Part shown: piece by piece, positions 46,403-59,247 of the stretch
Layout of the letters: each line of letters starts with the position of its first letter
How positions within the stretch are numbered: the stretch's first letter is position 1
From: Oryza sativa Japonica Group
Lineage: Eukaryota > Streptophyta > Magnoliopsida > Poales > Poaceae
Direction: 5' to 3'
NCBI RefSeq assembly: GCF_034140825.1
Contig: NC_089036.1
Span: 4,032,001 to 4,096,000 of the forward strand
Length of the DNA: 64,000 nucleotides
Translations under genes and position numbers: made by a program
Notes under the pieces: model-generated
The model's input: only the letters and a program-made list of their open reading frames with translations
The model's database searches: none
Told to the model about the DNA's origin: nothing

Positions 46403-49400
46403 TAGCAGGACCTCCGAGATTAAAATTAGTCAGTTACTAATTTCAAGGTGTAAATGGCCGGTTTGAACTCAGAGCAAGCTTGTCGGATCTCCGGTCAAGA
46501 GGGATTAATCAAATCGTTTTCTCCCTTCTTGCTGCACTTTTTACCTGGCTAATTAAGCTCATCATCAACCGGCCTGTGACTGAGTGACGACTGACGACTG
46601 AATAAGCGACTCTGAGCTTTCAAGTGTCCATCCATGTCGGCTTGATTTTCACTTTAATTTACAACTCTCTCCCAAGTCCAAACCAATGGCCTCCATGGTT
46701 GAAAATATTTCCCTGCGAAAGTGACGATGCACTTATAATTGTTCTTTGACTCCCACACATCCTTGAAAAAAAAAACATACTACCTCCAATAACAAATATA
46801 GCGTTTTTATGTTGTTCAGTAAAGATTAAAATTGAGAAGAAAAGAATTTTGATGTCCCTTGTTAAATGACTCATAAGTTTGTAATGGGATGGTGGGATGA
46901 AGGTAAGATCAGAAAAGGATTAAATTATGAAATAATCTGAATGAACAAATTTCAGATGTTTGTAATATTTATATTTGTGGACAGAGAGTGTATATGTAAA
47001 TTCATTTCTTGTAATTAGATAGTACTACATATATACATATGCAATTTTTTCGTGTCATTTTTCTCTTTATTAGGAAATGTGGTTTGGCTAAGTTCGATAA
47101 ATAAATGTACAGTGCTTAATAATATGTTGTGCTTACTAAAAACACATGGGCAATCAGTTAGTCAAGAAAAAAAAATTCCTAAGAAGTAATTAATAATAAC
47201 TAAGAGGTCCAGAGAACTGGGCTCCAGCCTGATAGTAATCCAAAGTTACACTTACATGGGCGTGAAGGCAGTTACATGGGCTGCACTATAACAAATGTAG
47301 TCATGATCTATTGGGCTGGGCCAAGTTATTTCAGATGGCCTAATTACGGCCTAGTAAGTATATGCTTCGCAATGTGATACTACTATTTTTCTTTCAATTG
47401 CATAAACGATGTGCACGTAAACAGCACACTTTGATAATGAAAAGAAAATAATAAAGTTTCAGTACAGAGGCTAATTCGTGCTAGTTTCAAATAAGAGTAG
47501 TAAAGCTCGATGGTCAGTTACTGCGTGAATGCAACCAAAATAAGTGAGAGTGGGGTATTCTTAAGATATATCAGATCAGTTTTCCAAATATACTTATAGA
47601 CGTAGGATGTGTATGTGTGCATTTAATAGGGGTGACTGTATGCATGTTGTGAGTATGTACGTTTATATATTTCTCAAAAAGAAACTGTATGATGTGTCCC
47701 TTCTATCGTTTAGAATTAATCAACTTTTGTTCGCATTACCATCATTTTGGATTATAAGCCACAACACTTATTAGAAAATAAAAAATAATTTATGAATGAA
47801 ATTTCTATTTACTATGCATTTTGCACTACAACTATATTTTTATTTTCTTTTTATCGCTCAAACAGATTAAAAAAAATCACTTATGACAAAAAAAAAAAGA
47901 GCCACCCAATGGCAAAGTCAACAACATCGTCAAGCCTAAGCGACAAATATTTTTTACGACAGAGATTTTTTAATGTTGCGCGCAGTTGATATAATAGTGA
48001 CGTTAGCGGCACAGCCTGAGACCAACGGAGAGAAATCAAAATGTCTATTTTTATTGTGATATATCTTTTTTTTTCTTCTTACAAGTCCAGTCGCAATTGA
48101 CTAAGATAGAGCTCTGTTCATGATGTGATAATGGGAAATGGCCCGGCACCAAACGACGGCGCCACTGCAGGTACAGTGGCTCAATCCTGAGCGTCCATTT
48201 TTGCATCTTTCGAGATCATATCATTGACCCCATCGAGATCGTACGGCTGTGATTGCTCCGTCGACATGCACATTTTGCCGGTTAACGCCTAACAATAAGG
48301 CCATCTTTAATTACTTCTCTCTAGCTACCCGAATAATTAAGCAATATACAAATTCTGAACCTTAACTACAAGAGTGTCATGTGATTGTCTCTGAACTTGG
48401 AAAAAAAGAAAACTGAATATTTGGTGGTGTTGCCGTTGTTTCCGGAGACATTATGCATGTGTGGTGTGTATTAGATTATTTTTTCCCCAAGTGATCAGAT
48501 TAAGAAATTACTACAACTTGAGCTTTAACTAGGTCAAACTGTCTAAACATCAAGCCCCTTAAAATGAGTTAAGGAATTTCATTTCATGTTGGGAAAAGCG
48601 TGTTGGAATTGTGGTTGCATCTCACTCTGTATTCAAGGTCCTGAGATCTTGATGAAAAAAAAAAGATGGCTATGCGTCGATATCTAATTGGTACAAAGAT
48701 TCGAAGTTATAATTTCAATATCATAAAAAGGACGTCGAACGAGAACCCAGCAAGGTTCCATGACTATACTAATAATATTTGATTTTGCAAACTTAATTTA
48801 CATGAAAAATAATTACAGAAACAACAAGATAAGGCATGATCAGAGCTTGTGAATATAATGGAGGCCGAGTCGGAATCACGGTCACCTCCACATCGTATCA
48901 TTCACAACACTATCATCTATACCTTTCTATCTTTCCATCAATCGAAAGTGAAGAAAAAGATAATTCGAAACAGGAATTAATGGAGCAGGAAAACGACCTC
49001 TGACCTCCATTATTCTTTATGCTGGGAAAGATTCAGCACTCACTATGCTCAGCTTCTCAACTATAAACAAATTTGAGAGTGCCCCACTAACAGCTATAGC
49101 TAAGCTAGAGAGCTTAATCAACAACATCAATTGGCCTATTGGGCATTCTTTAATTAATTTCAAGAGAGGGATATGCACACTCCCCATGTTATTTTTTTTT
49201 TCAATTAAAAGAAACAATAGCGCACATATGCTATGTGGACACACTTTTTGTAAAGTGTGCACACCCCCTTATACACGCTTTCTAACAGAGGAGAAGGCTT
49301 GAGATAAATCCATGGAAAATAAATAAATAAAACTAACTGATTTTGCTTATGCTTAATCTATCATAAGAGCTAGGATTTATAACTTAGTGATTAGAGATGG

Positions 49401-49454
49401 AACAATAATCAACAACTTGCTTGTTACTATGATAGTCTATAAGCAATCAACGTA

Positions 49455-49689
49455 CTCCCTCCTTCCCTAAATGTTTGACATCGTTGACTTTTTTAAACAT
49501 GTTTGACCGTTCGTCTTATTCAAAAACTTTTGTAAAATGTGTAAAAATATATGTATACATAAAAGTATATTTAACAATAAATCAAATGATAGGAAAAGAA
49601 TTAATAATTACTTAAATTTTTTGAATAAGATGAATGATCAAACATTTTTAAAAAAGTCAACGGTATAAAACATTTTAGGATGGAGGGAG
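49455..49689. mobile_element. Stowaway-like MITE, 235-bp subfamily
   Basis: CTCCCTCCTTCCCTAAATGT at the left, ACATTTTAGGATGGAGGGAG-type right end, TA on both sides. Shares GTTTGACCGTTCGTCTTATT with the copies at 42295 and 50127. Confidence 0.9.
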
Positions 49690-50126
49690 TATGATTTATT
49701 TTTTCTGTTATCTTCATTTATTTTTCTCTATATATATGTTTGACAAAAGAAAATCACAGGGACAGGTGTCTCTGTTTTGGATTTCTTTTTATTATTTGAT
49801 GCCTCTAATGAAGTTATAAAATCAAATTATATTTAAATTGTCAACGAAAGGAAAACATTTGACACTCGAGTGTTTCTCCGTGATTACCAGTGTGGTAACC
49901 AAGGACAATTTCATGAAATTTAATCTGTGCAAGACAGTTCTTGGCACACTAGCTACTAATTAATTAAGTACGGCATAACCAAGAAAGAACGAGCTACGAG
50001 ACTTGGTCGAAGCAAGTGAGTTTGTTCTACCCACCTAAGTCGAACACACTTAGGCAAGCACGATATGCTTTATTTTATTTGTAGAAATACACTAGTAAAG
50101 TGATCTTGCTGGATTCTAAACAATTA

Positions 50127-50360
50127 TCCCTCCGTTTCAAAATGTTTGACACTGTTGACTTTTTAGCACATATTTGACCGTTCGTCTTATTCAAAAAATT
50201 TTGTGAAATATATAAAACTATATGTGTGCATGAAAGTATATTTAATAATGAATCAAATGATATGAAAAGAACAAATAATTACTTAAATTTTTTAAATAAG
50301 ATGAATGGTCAAACACGTACTAAAAAGTCAACAGTTTCAAATATTTTGAAATGGAGGGAG
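50127..50360. mobile_element. Stowaway-like MITE, 235-bp subfamily
   Basis: TCCCTCCGTTTCAAAATG at the left, CATTTTGAAA-type inverted right arm ending ATGGAGGGAG, TA on both sides. About 440 bp to the right of a sister copy. Confidence 0.9.
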
Positions 50361-50534
50361 TATTTATGTGGAGTATATTACACTGTTAGTGCTTATGCAT
50401 AAGCATGTCTGTGTGCATATGTGGTGTGATTGTGACATACGGTGTTGCACCCACCGAGCATCTGTTTGAACCTAGAAATATTGTCTGTTTTCCTGCCGAA
50501 CTGAACTATTTAATGTGAAATTCCTAGGAAATCT

Positions 50535-50795
50535 ACTCTCTCCACATCATATTATAAGCTATTTTTATTTTTTTATATCAAACTTTTTAAATGTTTGACC
50601 AAGTTTACAGAAAAAAAATATAATAAAACTTAGAGCATCAAATTAGTTTCATTACATCTATCATTGAACATATTTTAATGATTTTTTTATTTTGTGTTGA
50701 AAGTATTGCTATATTTTTTTTATAAACTTGATCAAATCCAAAGTAGTTTAATAATTTAGAAAAAAAATAAAAACAACTTATAATACGAATGGAGG
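50535..50795. mobile_element. Stowaway-like MITE
   Basis: CTCTCTCCACATCATATTAT at the left and ATAATACGAATGGAGG at the right, TA on both sides. Interior phrase TTTTGTGTTGAAAGTATTGC is shared with the element at 1072-1317. Confidence 0.75.
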
Positions 50796-51031
50796 TAATA
50801 GCATTTTAACCTTAGCCTAAACTATACCACGCGAAAAAAGGCAAAAAAAAAAGCTCATTTCTTTTATGTAAGTTGTGAAATATTGTTTGAAAAGATTTCA
50901 AAACCTCTTACAAAAAAGGCTACCTTGTTTGCAGAAAAACAAAAACACTTTTGTTTAGCCCAAAATTAAGCAAAAACAAGAAGAAAGCTCCCAAATAAAT
51001 TAGCAAAGACTTGGCTTTTTTCTATTCCCCA

Positions 51032-51343
51032 ATGACTTCTTCTTCCTCCTCCTCTCCACAGTCCACACTGTTCATCTCCTCCTCCCCTCCCTCCCAATTC
51101 GATTCCCAAATCCCAAAATTGACCACCCAAATCCGCGCCAATCCATGGATTGGATGCCTCCTCCGAAGCCCACCTCGCCGCGCTCCCCTCCCCTCCTCTG
51201 GGACTGGGCCGACGCCGCCGTGCCGGGCTCCTCCTCCGGCGAGGTATCCGCCGCCGCCGCCGCCGCCGCGGCTCATCCGGGAAGGCGGCGGAAGGAGAAG
51301 CGAGGCAGGGCGGAGGAAGGAGGAGGTGGTGGTGGGGAGGTGA
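51032..51343 (+). other. Upstream ORF overlapping the SBP-gene start (putative)
   Basis: An ATG at 51032 opens a 103-codon frame ([14 protein letters not shown]...) that runs past the SBP start at 51145 in another frame. The composition is Ser/Pro/Arg low-complexity with no domain, so it is not called as a protein. It would matter as a translational control element if the transcript begins upstream of 51032, which is unknown. Confidence 0.3.
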
Positions 51344-54300
51344 GGTGCCAGGTGGAAGGGTGCGGGGTGGAGCTCGTCGGCGTCAAGGACTACCACCGGA
51401 AGCACCGCGTGTGCGAGGCCCACTCCAAGTTCCCCCGCGTCGTCGTCGCCGGCCAGGAGCGCCGCTTCTGCCAGCAGTGCAGCCGGTGAGCTCGCCGGAG
51501 TCGCGCCTCCTCTTCCTCTTCCTCTCTCTCTATATTGCAAAAAAAAAAAAATCAATGGAAGCACACAGCTCCAAGCTCGTGCGTGCCTTCCTTCTCCTCG
51601 ATTACTTTCTGCAAAAAGATTCCCTTCTCTTCTTTGGTTCTTCGAATTACAATTACAATTTACAGTTTAATCACACGATTGGTTGCTGATTAATTTGCGC
51701 GAAGCTCGTGCTTTTTTACGTGGGTGGTGAATTTTTCTGGTGTCCGTACGGATTTTCCATTTCCGTATATGGGAGGCAGAGATGCTATCTTTCCACTATT
51801 GGTACTGTGTGTGTGTGCGAGTGGTGGATCCTGCTGCATGGCTGAGTGACTCTGCAATGGGTTTTTTTTTTCCAGTTTTAGTATGGTACTTGTCCTGTGC
51901 CTTCATTTTTGGGATTGGGCCTTGCTGTGCAGTGAGCCTGTGATTACTGTGTTTCAATCTTTAAAATTATTACTGTGTGTATAGTATTTTTTTTAAAGAT
52001 AATGGAAATGATTTACACCTCCGGTCTCTCTGCCAACAAGCATACGGCCAAGGAGTCGAGAAAAGATAAATAAAAATACTCGAGGTTATGGGACAAACCC
52101 CTATCTACGCCCTGATTATATCCAGCTGATTACTGTGTGTAGAGTAGAATCATCTTCTGTGTATATGTACTTTTTTTTTTGTATGTGGGATTTTTTGTGT
52201 ATCCTGCGAGTAGTTTATGCAACAGTGTGCTAATTTGGTTTTGGTGAATGTTTGGGATCAGGTTCCATGCGCTCTCGGAGTTTGATCAGAAGAAGAGGAG
52301 CTGCAGGAGACGCCTGTATGACCACAACGCTCGTCGGCGGAAGCCCCAGACCGACGTGTTCTCCTATGCATCGGCAAGGCCGCCGTCGTCATTATTATTT
52401 GGTAATTTGTCTGTACCTTAAATGGATTTGCAACAGCAGTTACTTTTCACTATTTAGCTTGATGTATATGATGTATGTGAAAAATGGTAAATTGTTGGTG
52501 ATAAGATCTTTATAAGGTTACTCCTCGGCAACCTCCACCTACCTTATCCTTAAGCACTTGCATGTTCTTACTTGATCGATGGGACTGAGCTTACATGTGA
52601 AAATTATTTTCAGTTCGAAAATTCTTGGTTGTAAGTTCGACTCCCTGATTAAATTTATTTTGATAGTATCAGGATTACTCGCAAAGAAACTCTACAATAT
52701 CAGATGTTCTATCAAGTTTTCTATAATTATACCCTATTTTCCCTTTCAATTAAGATTTTCCTTCACACCAAAATTGAAATGCCACTGCAGATGATAACCG
52801 ACAAATAAGTTTTGTCTGGAACAAAGCTCCACTCAGCCATGTAAGGCCTTTCGCAATTTCTCCATGGGAAAGCTCATCTGAAGTTGGGACAACTGATGGA
52901 CATATTTATTTGGATAAATCTCACATATCCAAATCTCTCCCAGCATTTAACACCGACATAGATGAGCTCTTACCAATGAAAGGTATGATTTTCCAAAGAT
53001 GTAAGTTTTCGTGAAAAATGTCATCAATTAAGACTACTTTCATGGTTCAGCACATTGCATAGATCTTTGAAAAAATTCAACCTATACACTGTACCAAATG
53101 CCAAATTCAGATGCTGTTTTGTCATTGTTGTTGTTTGTTAAAAAAAGTATCCTGGAGTTGTGCACACCCATGAAAAAAAATTAGACCCTTGAGCACATTT
53201 GGGTTTAGAAAATAAGATGGTGTGCAGTGTGCTGCTAAGCTTATGTCACTATAGTTGACGAAGTGTTTCAAACATAAAAGACAACAGAGTTTTTAGTAAG
53301 ATTCTAATTGGAAAAGAAAAAAAATACCGTGTTTTGTGTGATAGTAAACATCCTACAGTTTCAACTATATAAGTAGTTCTCTTGTGGTCATTGGGCAGAG
53401 AATTACTTCTCCAGTTAGCAATACAAGTTGTTTTGATTTAACTTGCAGGTATACAACAAAGAATGATGTTGGGCATTCTTTTGGTCCTTTGCTCTCTTTT
53501 GCCCAAATTAGTTATGTTAGATGCTTTTAACTACAGTTAATATGTGCTTGGAAGTGGAGCATGCACCAAAAAATGGATAGCAAATGCCACAAGTTTCCAT
53601 ATGAGGCTTTGGCGCTAATATCGCATCAATGATGTGTTAGTTTTTGTGTTTGGTACAAGTATCTGTACAAGGTTTTGGTGCCAACATTGCATCATTAATG
53701 CGCAGCTAGTTGTTTCATTTGGTGTGAGATTGTATATAACGGCAGCAATTATTTTCATGTAATAGTATTCCAACAGGGATTTAACAGGGGCAGTATTGTA
53801 CCAAAAACCATAACTTAATGCTATGTGCTTATTAGTCTACAACGACTTCGAAGTGCTGACTAGAGGGGGTAATTATATTTATGCTATGTTTTGTTAGATA
53901 ATGGAATGCTATGGATTTTGATAACAAGAAAAAAAAATGCAAAGTGATTCCAGATAGCTGTGATTCTTATCTCTGACAAAACGAGGGAATTCCAATACTT
54001 AGCACAATATGCGAAAGTCAGCTCAGGAATGCCCTAAATTTACCTTATTATGCCTGTTCCCTAAACTCTCCGCATGCGGGAGAACTAGTTACCATGCTAA
54101 AATTCTACATACTACCAAGCATACTGCAATTTCTTGGATAACCTTGCTAATTTTATGCTAAATTCTCAAAATATATTTCAAATGAATATGAGCCATTCAA
54201 TCCATTTCCATTGCAGACTTCTCTGCAGCCACTATTTGGATGTTCTTCGGTGTCCTTTTTATCCGAACTGCGCAGGAGAGCTGCATGTCATTTCATTAAG

Positions 54301-54662
54301 GAGAAAACAATGTACATATTTTGATGGAAGAATGACCATTATTCCATTTTGCAGGTCCGGACGCATCTTTAACTGCTTCAAAATTTGATGGAGCACCGGA
54401 TCTTCAGCGTGCTCTCTCTCTTCTGTCATCTAGTTCTTGTGGATTACCTGATCCTGTACAGCAAGCATCTCGCGTCATCCAATTCACAGGCGCCAGCCAA
54501 AACAACCGGGAACTTCCTCCACTTAATGGAGGGAATTCTGCTTCAGCATCATGTGCCAATGTACAAACTATAGCACAACCGGCTCAGCTGGTTCGTTTTA
54601 CCATGAATGCTAGCAGCAATGCTTGTCAGTCCAATTTCTTCGGTTTAAACCAGATAAACTAA
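51145..54662 (+). CDS. SPL4: Squamosa-promoter-binding-like (SBP-box) factor, miR156 target
   Basis: Exons 51145-51485, 52262-52401, 52791-52982, 54355-54662 give 326 residues. The SBP domain starts at about residue 68 ([20 protein letters not shown]) with two zinc-binding sets, continues through [20 protein letters not shown], and ends in the basic nuclear signal [20 protein letters not shown]. The first intron splits the domain at the conserved SR|F position. The last exon encodes RALSLLSS over a miR156 site. SBP factors bind GTAC-core motifs and drive phase change and panicle architecture. Symbol SPL4 rests on memory of rice gene order and on the short miR156-targeted architecture, so it is moderately sure. 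The start is preceded by an overlapping upstream ORF. Other splice forms in the long third intron (52983-54354) are possible. Confidence 0.92.
51980..52130. repeat. Repeat-like insert in SBP intron 1
   Basis: A stretch with TTTACACCTCCGGTCTCTC and GCATACGGCC resembles a dispersed rice repeat, but I cannot identify the family or the ends. Confidence 0.3.
54409..54428 (+). promoter_or_regulatory. miR156 target site
   Basis: GTGCTCTCTCTCTTCTGTCA in the last coding exon is the known SPL target sequence of miR156 (family consensus GTGCTCTCTNTCTTCTGTCA). It encodes the ALSLLSS peptide and predicts cleavage of the transcript by miR156. Confidence 0.93.
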
Positions 54663-55935
54663 AGGCCTGGACTGAAAGCCCGTCGTCGATTTCGACCAAT
54701 ATCCACCAAGGTGGCCTTGAGAAGATACAAGAATTGCTTCTATCAACTATCAGAGTGCAAACAATGTCACAGTTAATGTTGTCATCATAAATATCGGTAT
54801 TGGTCTCCCCTGAACTAAAATCGAACGGAGTGATGGCTTGCTTGTGTTTTCGATAATCGTTATGCAGTTCTAATTTTTTTTCTATTGTTTTCTGCCAATG
54901 TACCGATTTTCAAACTGTGGGTCTTGTCATTTATACTTGTACAACCTAATGTCAAAATGTCATGTATCTTTGAAACTGTTTTTGATGGATTTGGGACATG
55001 GTTTCGCTTGTATGATTGTTGTTTTGGCAGCGGCATGTGGTTTCAGTGGTGGTGGTATGCTTTGGCGCCATAACGTGCTGTTTTTTCCCCAAGAAATGTA
55101 ACTTCATAAACGTGTGCAAACAGAATCGATCTGGCAATTTGCCACGTTGTGCGGGGAAAATAGAACAATCCTTTCCCCAAAAAAAAATCTGACTTATCCT
55201 CCATTTAAATTGCACTTGTTTTATAGAACGTGCATCCGCATAACATCTCCCGTTGATTGACGTAATCAAAGAACTATTTAATTGTATAGTTGCAAAGTAA
55301 ATGAAACAGTCTTGTCTCCTAAAAGAAAACAAATCAAACAGCTCAAGAGTCGGGGGATGGAAGCAGCAGCATGTCACCATCACAGTTGTGTTGGTACAAA
55401 TCTGTCTTGACTCGTGATCTTGTGGCTGAAATCTTGTGCCTACTGTCAAAAACAGCAACACAAGCCACTACACAGCTCAACAATTGTATGATTTTCCAAC
55501 AGAAGCCACCAACATAATTGCTCAGATGAAAATTTCTAATTTCTTTATTACCTCTCTGTTGACGAAAACTCTGTTGCTGTCATACACTGCACCACAAATA
55601 TAAGACCATATGTAATTCAACACCAAGAACAGGGGCATTCAGAAATCAACAGAGCAGGCTTGGTTACACCAACAAGCAGATGTTATTAACATAGGAAAGC
55701 TCCATTAGATCCTGTTAACATACAAGGCAACATCTATATTCCAGAAGAGATTACTTGAGCTGTGCAACTCACACAAGATAGAATCGAATAACACAGAAGC
55801 TCAAAGCCTAGGAACTTCTGTGGGCACACAGACCCTATGAGCTGGTACTAATGAATACATTGAGATTGCCTCTTTCTTCATCCTCCCTTGCTTCCTCCCT
55901 CGATCCATGTTGTAATCATCTACATTGCTTTAATT
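54663..55935. other. Convergent 3' regions of SBP and kinase genes
   Basis: The interval holds the two 3' untranslated regions facing each other. ORFs on both strands are short and lack domains. No repeats of note. Confidence 0.55.
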
Positions 55936-57915
55936 TCAGTCGGTTGTCATGGGCTCAGTGATGCAACAGCGGAAGCGTGCTTTACGGACATTGCTCAGAA
56001 TCTCCATCTCTGCACTCTCAAGCATACAAACGATATCAGTAAATGCGGGGCGAACTTCAGGGTTCGCATCCCAACAAAGAGTCATGATGTGGCTTAGAGC
56101 AGGCAGGCAGTCCTGCGGGATCACTGGCCGAGCACCCTTGTTCACCACAGCAAAAGCTGCCTGAACAGCCGTCATGTTTGTGAATGGGAGCATGCCAGTT
56201 ATAAGCTCCCACAAGACAATCCCAAAGCTATATACATCAACTTTATGATCATAAGGCCTGTGCTGGATCATTTCCCTGAAAACAAAATAAGCCAACCAGC
56301 TCATCAACTAAATGCGTAGAGTAATATTGATATTGGGTTCTTGTTTAGAAATTCAAGATTGCATAAGAAACTTGCTACTAGTGTGTCAACAGCAAGACAA
56401 ACACTTATCTCTCCTTTCTTTTCATATAACAAAAGAAAATTTCAAGCAAAAAGGGAAAGTCTTAATGTTATTTTCTGTTAATGGTAAGTAACTATAACCA
56501 ATTCAACAGTGCATCAGTATGAACTAAATGGGGGCCATATTAAATACAGAAAGAAGATTGAAAACAACGGACCTACTTCATCAATGTTGTAACAAGGTTA
56601 ATCAATTCACTATGCCATGTGTAATCCTCTGGTGTGATTCAGTTGATTTGGGATGCCACAAAACACTAAAAATCTGGAATGAGATGCACAAATAGGTCTA
56701 CATAAAATTCAACTACTCCAGAAAATTGCAGAAATTGATGTGTACAATGGGGTATCCAGGTATATTGGTAAAATACAATAATCCTACATATCTGAAGTTA
56801 TAAGTGAAACCATCCGCAATAAGTCAGCAACAGATGTATTCAGGAAAAAAAATCAGCAACAGATTATTGACAAACAGACAGTCAGATACCATTCTAAAGT
56901 GAAGTCCTTGCAAGTGATAAGCTATACATGAGTTGGCATATACAAATAACACAGGGAGAAAAAAATAAACAGGGGAATATATAACTTACGGTGCCATCCA
57001 GCGGTAGGTTCCTGTCTCTGGTGTCATACCCTCAGTTTTTACTTCGATGCGAGCCACTCCAAAGTCAGCAATCTTAATGGATTTATCTGCGGCAATTAAT
57101 AGGTTATCTGACTTCAGATCCCTGTGGATAAATCCCAAAGCATGTACATAGGCCATCCCCCTGGCTATATCCAATGCCTGTTTTACAGCCAATCTCAAAG
57201 GCACTGACTTGTTTTGCCTTCTTGCCAGGAACTGCCGGACTGAACCACCTTTAGCATACTCAGTAATGATGCACCACACAATTGACTTCCTACATGCACC
57301 TATAAACCTCACAATGTTTGGGTGCCTCAGTCTAGACAACATCATAACTTCTTGCACAAATTGTTGCTCCAATGCTTGTGCTCTCTCTGGATCATTCTCA
57401 GGCTTCTCCAGTAGTTTAATGGCAACATCTTCTCCATTGTATGTTCCCCGGTATAGCTTCCCAAAGGCCCCTTGGGCAAAAGGAACCCCCATGTCCAACC
57501 TCCCCAAATCAATGGCCCATTCCTCATAATTACTTAGGATCTCAGTCGGATGGCTCGGATCCATCAAAACACGAGCTAACGCATCCTCATTTAGCGTGTG
57601 CGCAGCCACACGGTTGGGGCGGAAGACACTGTTGCCAACCGAATAGCTTGCCGTCGGGGCATCACGGAGGCCTGGGTGCTTAAGTATAACCGTGCGGGAC
57701 TCGTTCGAGCCAACGCTGCTGTTGTCCACCGACATGGCAACGGAACCCCCAACGTAGTTGGCCATGTTGAAGCCGTCGGCGCTGTCAACAGACATCTGGG
57801 AGCCCTCCACAAACTTATGGTAAGACGGCATGTTGAAGAGGCCATTGATCTCATTATCTTGCATTCCCTTGCCACCACCGCCTATCATATCGTGAAACCT
57901 TGGCTGCCCGTTCAT
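55936..57915 (-). CDS. Raf-like (group C) MAPKKK / dual-specificity STY kinase
   Basis: Two coding exons on the minus strand, 57915-56990 and 56275-55936, give 421 residues, the size of the plant STY protein kinases (such as At2g24360/At4g31170 relatives). The N-terminal 130 residues are regulatory and contain [15 protein letters not shown] and the conserved [20 protein letters not shown]. Kinase landmarks: glycine loop [12 protein letters not shown] (about 146-157, first Gly replaced by Ala), catalytic VAIK Lys167, HRDLKSDN (Asp266), DFG (284-286), [10 protein letters not shown] (about 301-310), and [13 protein letters not shown]. The Lys-Ser after HRDL marks the tyrosine-kinase-like class. 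An in-frame ATG at 57942 would add nine residues; 57915 fits the family. The leader contains an intron with long G runs. Divergent from the trihelix gene. Confidence 0.93.
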
Positions 57916-58008
57916 GTCGAAAAAAAATAAATCCAACCGCAAATATTATTTGAGCCGGGGCAGGCTGTTCATCCTTGTACAAGAAATGCCCTGGTTGTCG
58001 CTCCCGCT

Positions 58009-58455
58009 ACCTGCAAAACAAGCTGAACTTAGTGAATTGAGGCAGAAACAACACAAAATGCACTTCTAGCTTAGAATCACAGTAACATAGACCGCGAGAA
58101 ATAACCCAAAATGTTCGACATTAACAGATAAAAATCCCTACTAAAAAACTACTAGACCTTTCTCAATTCCACGCAAAATCTACACCGACGACCTAACCCT
58201 CCTTCCTACAACAACACGAAACCTCATATCCAAACCCTCCCCAACCCGATCGCCCCCCCCCCCCCCCCCCCCCAAATCCCCTCCCAAATGAAATTCCGCA
58301 ACCAAGACATCAAAACCCCCCATCAAATTCACGACCCTAAAACCATCCCCCCACCTCCTAATCGCCCGAAACCCCCCTCCAACCAAACCAACCCCCCCCC
58401 CCCCCCCCCCCCCGCGCCCGATTCGCACCAAAGCCTCATGCAGTCAAGCTCACCT
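58009..58455 (-). other. Leader intron of the kinase gene with two G-run tracts
   Basis: On the minus strand a donor (GCTGAG|GTGAGC) at 58455 and an acceptor (TTTTGCAG|GTAGCG) at about 58009 frame an intron in the 5' leader. The + strand has C21 at 58253-58273 and C22 at 58392-58413, so the transcript would carry two long G runs. The intron call is inference from signals. Confidence 0.6.
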
Positions 58456-59247
58456 CAGCAGCAGGAAAAGCTGATCGGACCAGCTTGCAGCCCCAACCCC
58501 CGCCGCCCTCCTCCGCAGCAGCAGAATCCGCCGAGCAGCAGCCGCGAGGGGAAGAGGAAGAGGAGGAAACCCTAGGCGGATTCCGAGTGGATTGGCGTGT
58601 GGTTGGGTTGGCTTGGCTTCGCCTCCCCTTTTGCTTTTCTGGAGACCGGAGAGCAGAGACGACGACTCCCCAAGTGGGAAAAGAAAGAGAGAGAGGAACA
58701 AGTCGTTAGTGTCATTTTCCTCTTTTGGGGCAAATTTCCCGTTTTGCCCCCCGTACTTGCGAGAAATTGAGGAAATTGCCCCCCCTTCACCGCTTTGGCT
58801 TGGCCTTGGGCCCTCCCTCTCCTGTCATTTTCACGGCAGCTATAAGAGAGAAAATAATTTTGGACTTTTTAGTCATATCGTGATGCGATTTTAATGCGGT
58901 TTGTTTAAAATATAAATTATGGTGTGGAGAAGAAGTTAATGCAACTGTGCAGGGCAATAAATTATGGTTGCTTCCGCAGTTATGATTTGTGGAACAATAA
59001 ATTTTTGCACTAGGGAGTTATTATTGAGTTTAATGGTGGGGGTGAAGTTAATGAAGTATGGTGCAAACTTATGACAATTTTGTTTTTTCCTCCACAAAAA
59101 TGTATTTATTTAGTACTGCTCATGACTGAACTCTAGTCAATTAAAGCATTAAGTTGTCCTACTTTTAATCACGTTTAAAACTTCTTGTAGCATCAAATTA
59201 TGTAACTAATTAAATAAGATATCATTGTTAAGCATCAAATTATGTAA

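Larger units (their letters stand above)
46403..51031. other. Intergenic region upstream of the SBP gene
   Basis: No gene recognised. It contains three Stowaway-type MITEs (49455, 50127, 50535) and AT-rich spacer with fragments I cannot assign (for example a TGGGCTGGGCC-containing piece at 47270-47350). Small ORFs at 46659, 47792, 49017 and 49045 show no domain. Confidence 0.45.

Noticed and set aside
51022-51564. 180-codon minus-strand ORF over the SBP first exon
   Set aside because: Shadow of the GC-rich coding exon; the SBP zinc-binding domain on the + strand is unambiguous.
54217-54290. Possible extra exon in SBP intron 3 after a TTGCAG acceptor
   Set aside because: Joined to exon 3 it runs into an in-frame TAA at about 54297; at most a minor non-productive form.
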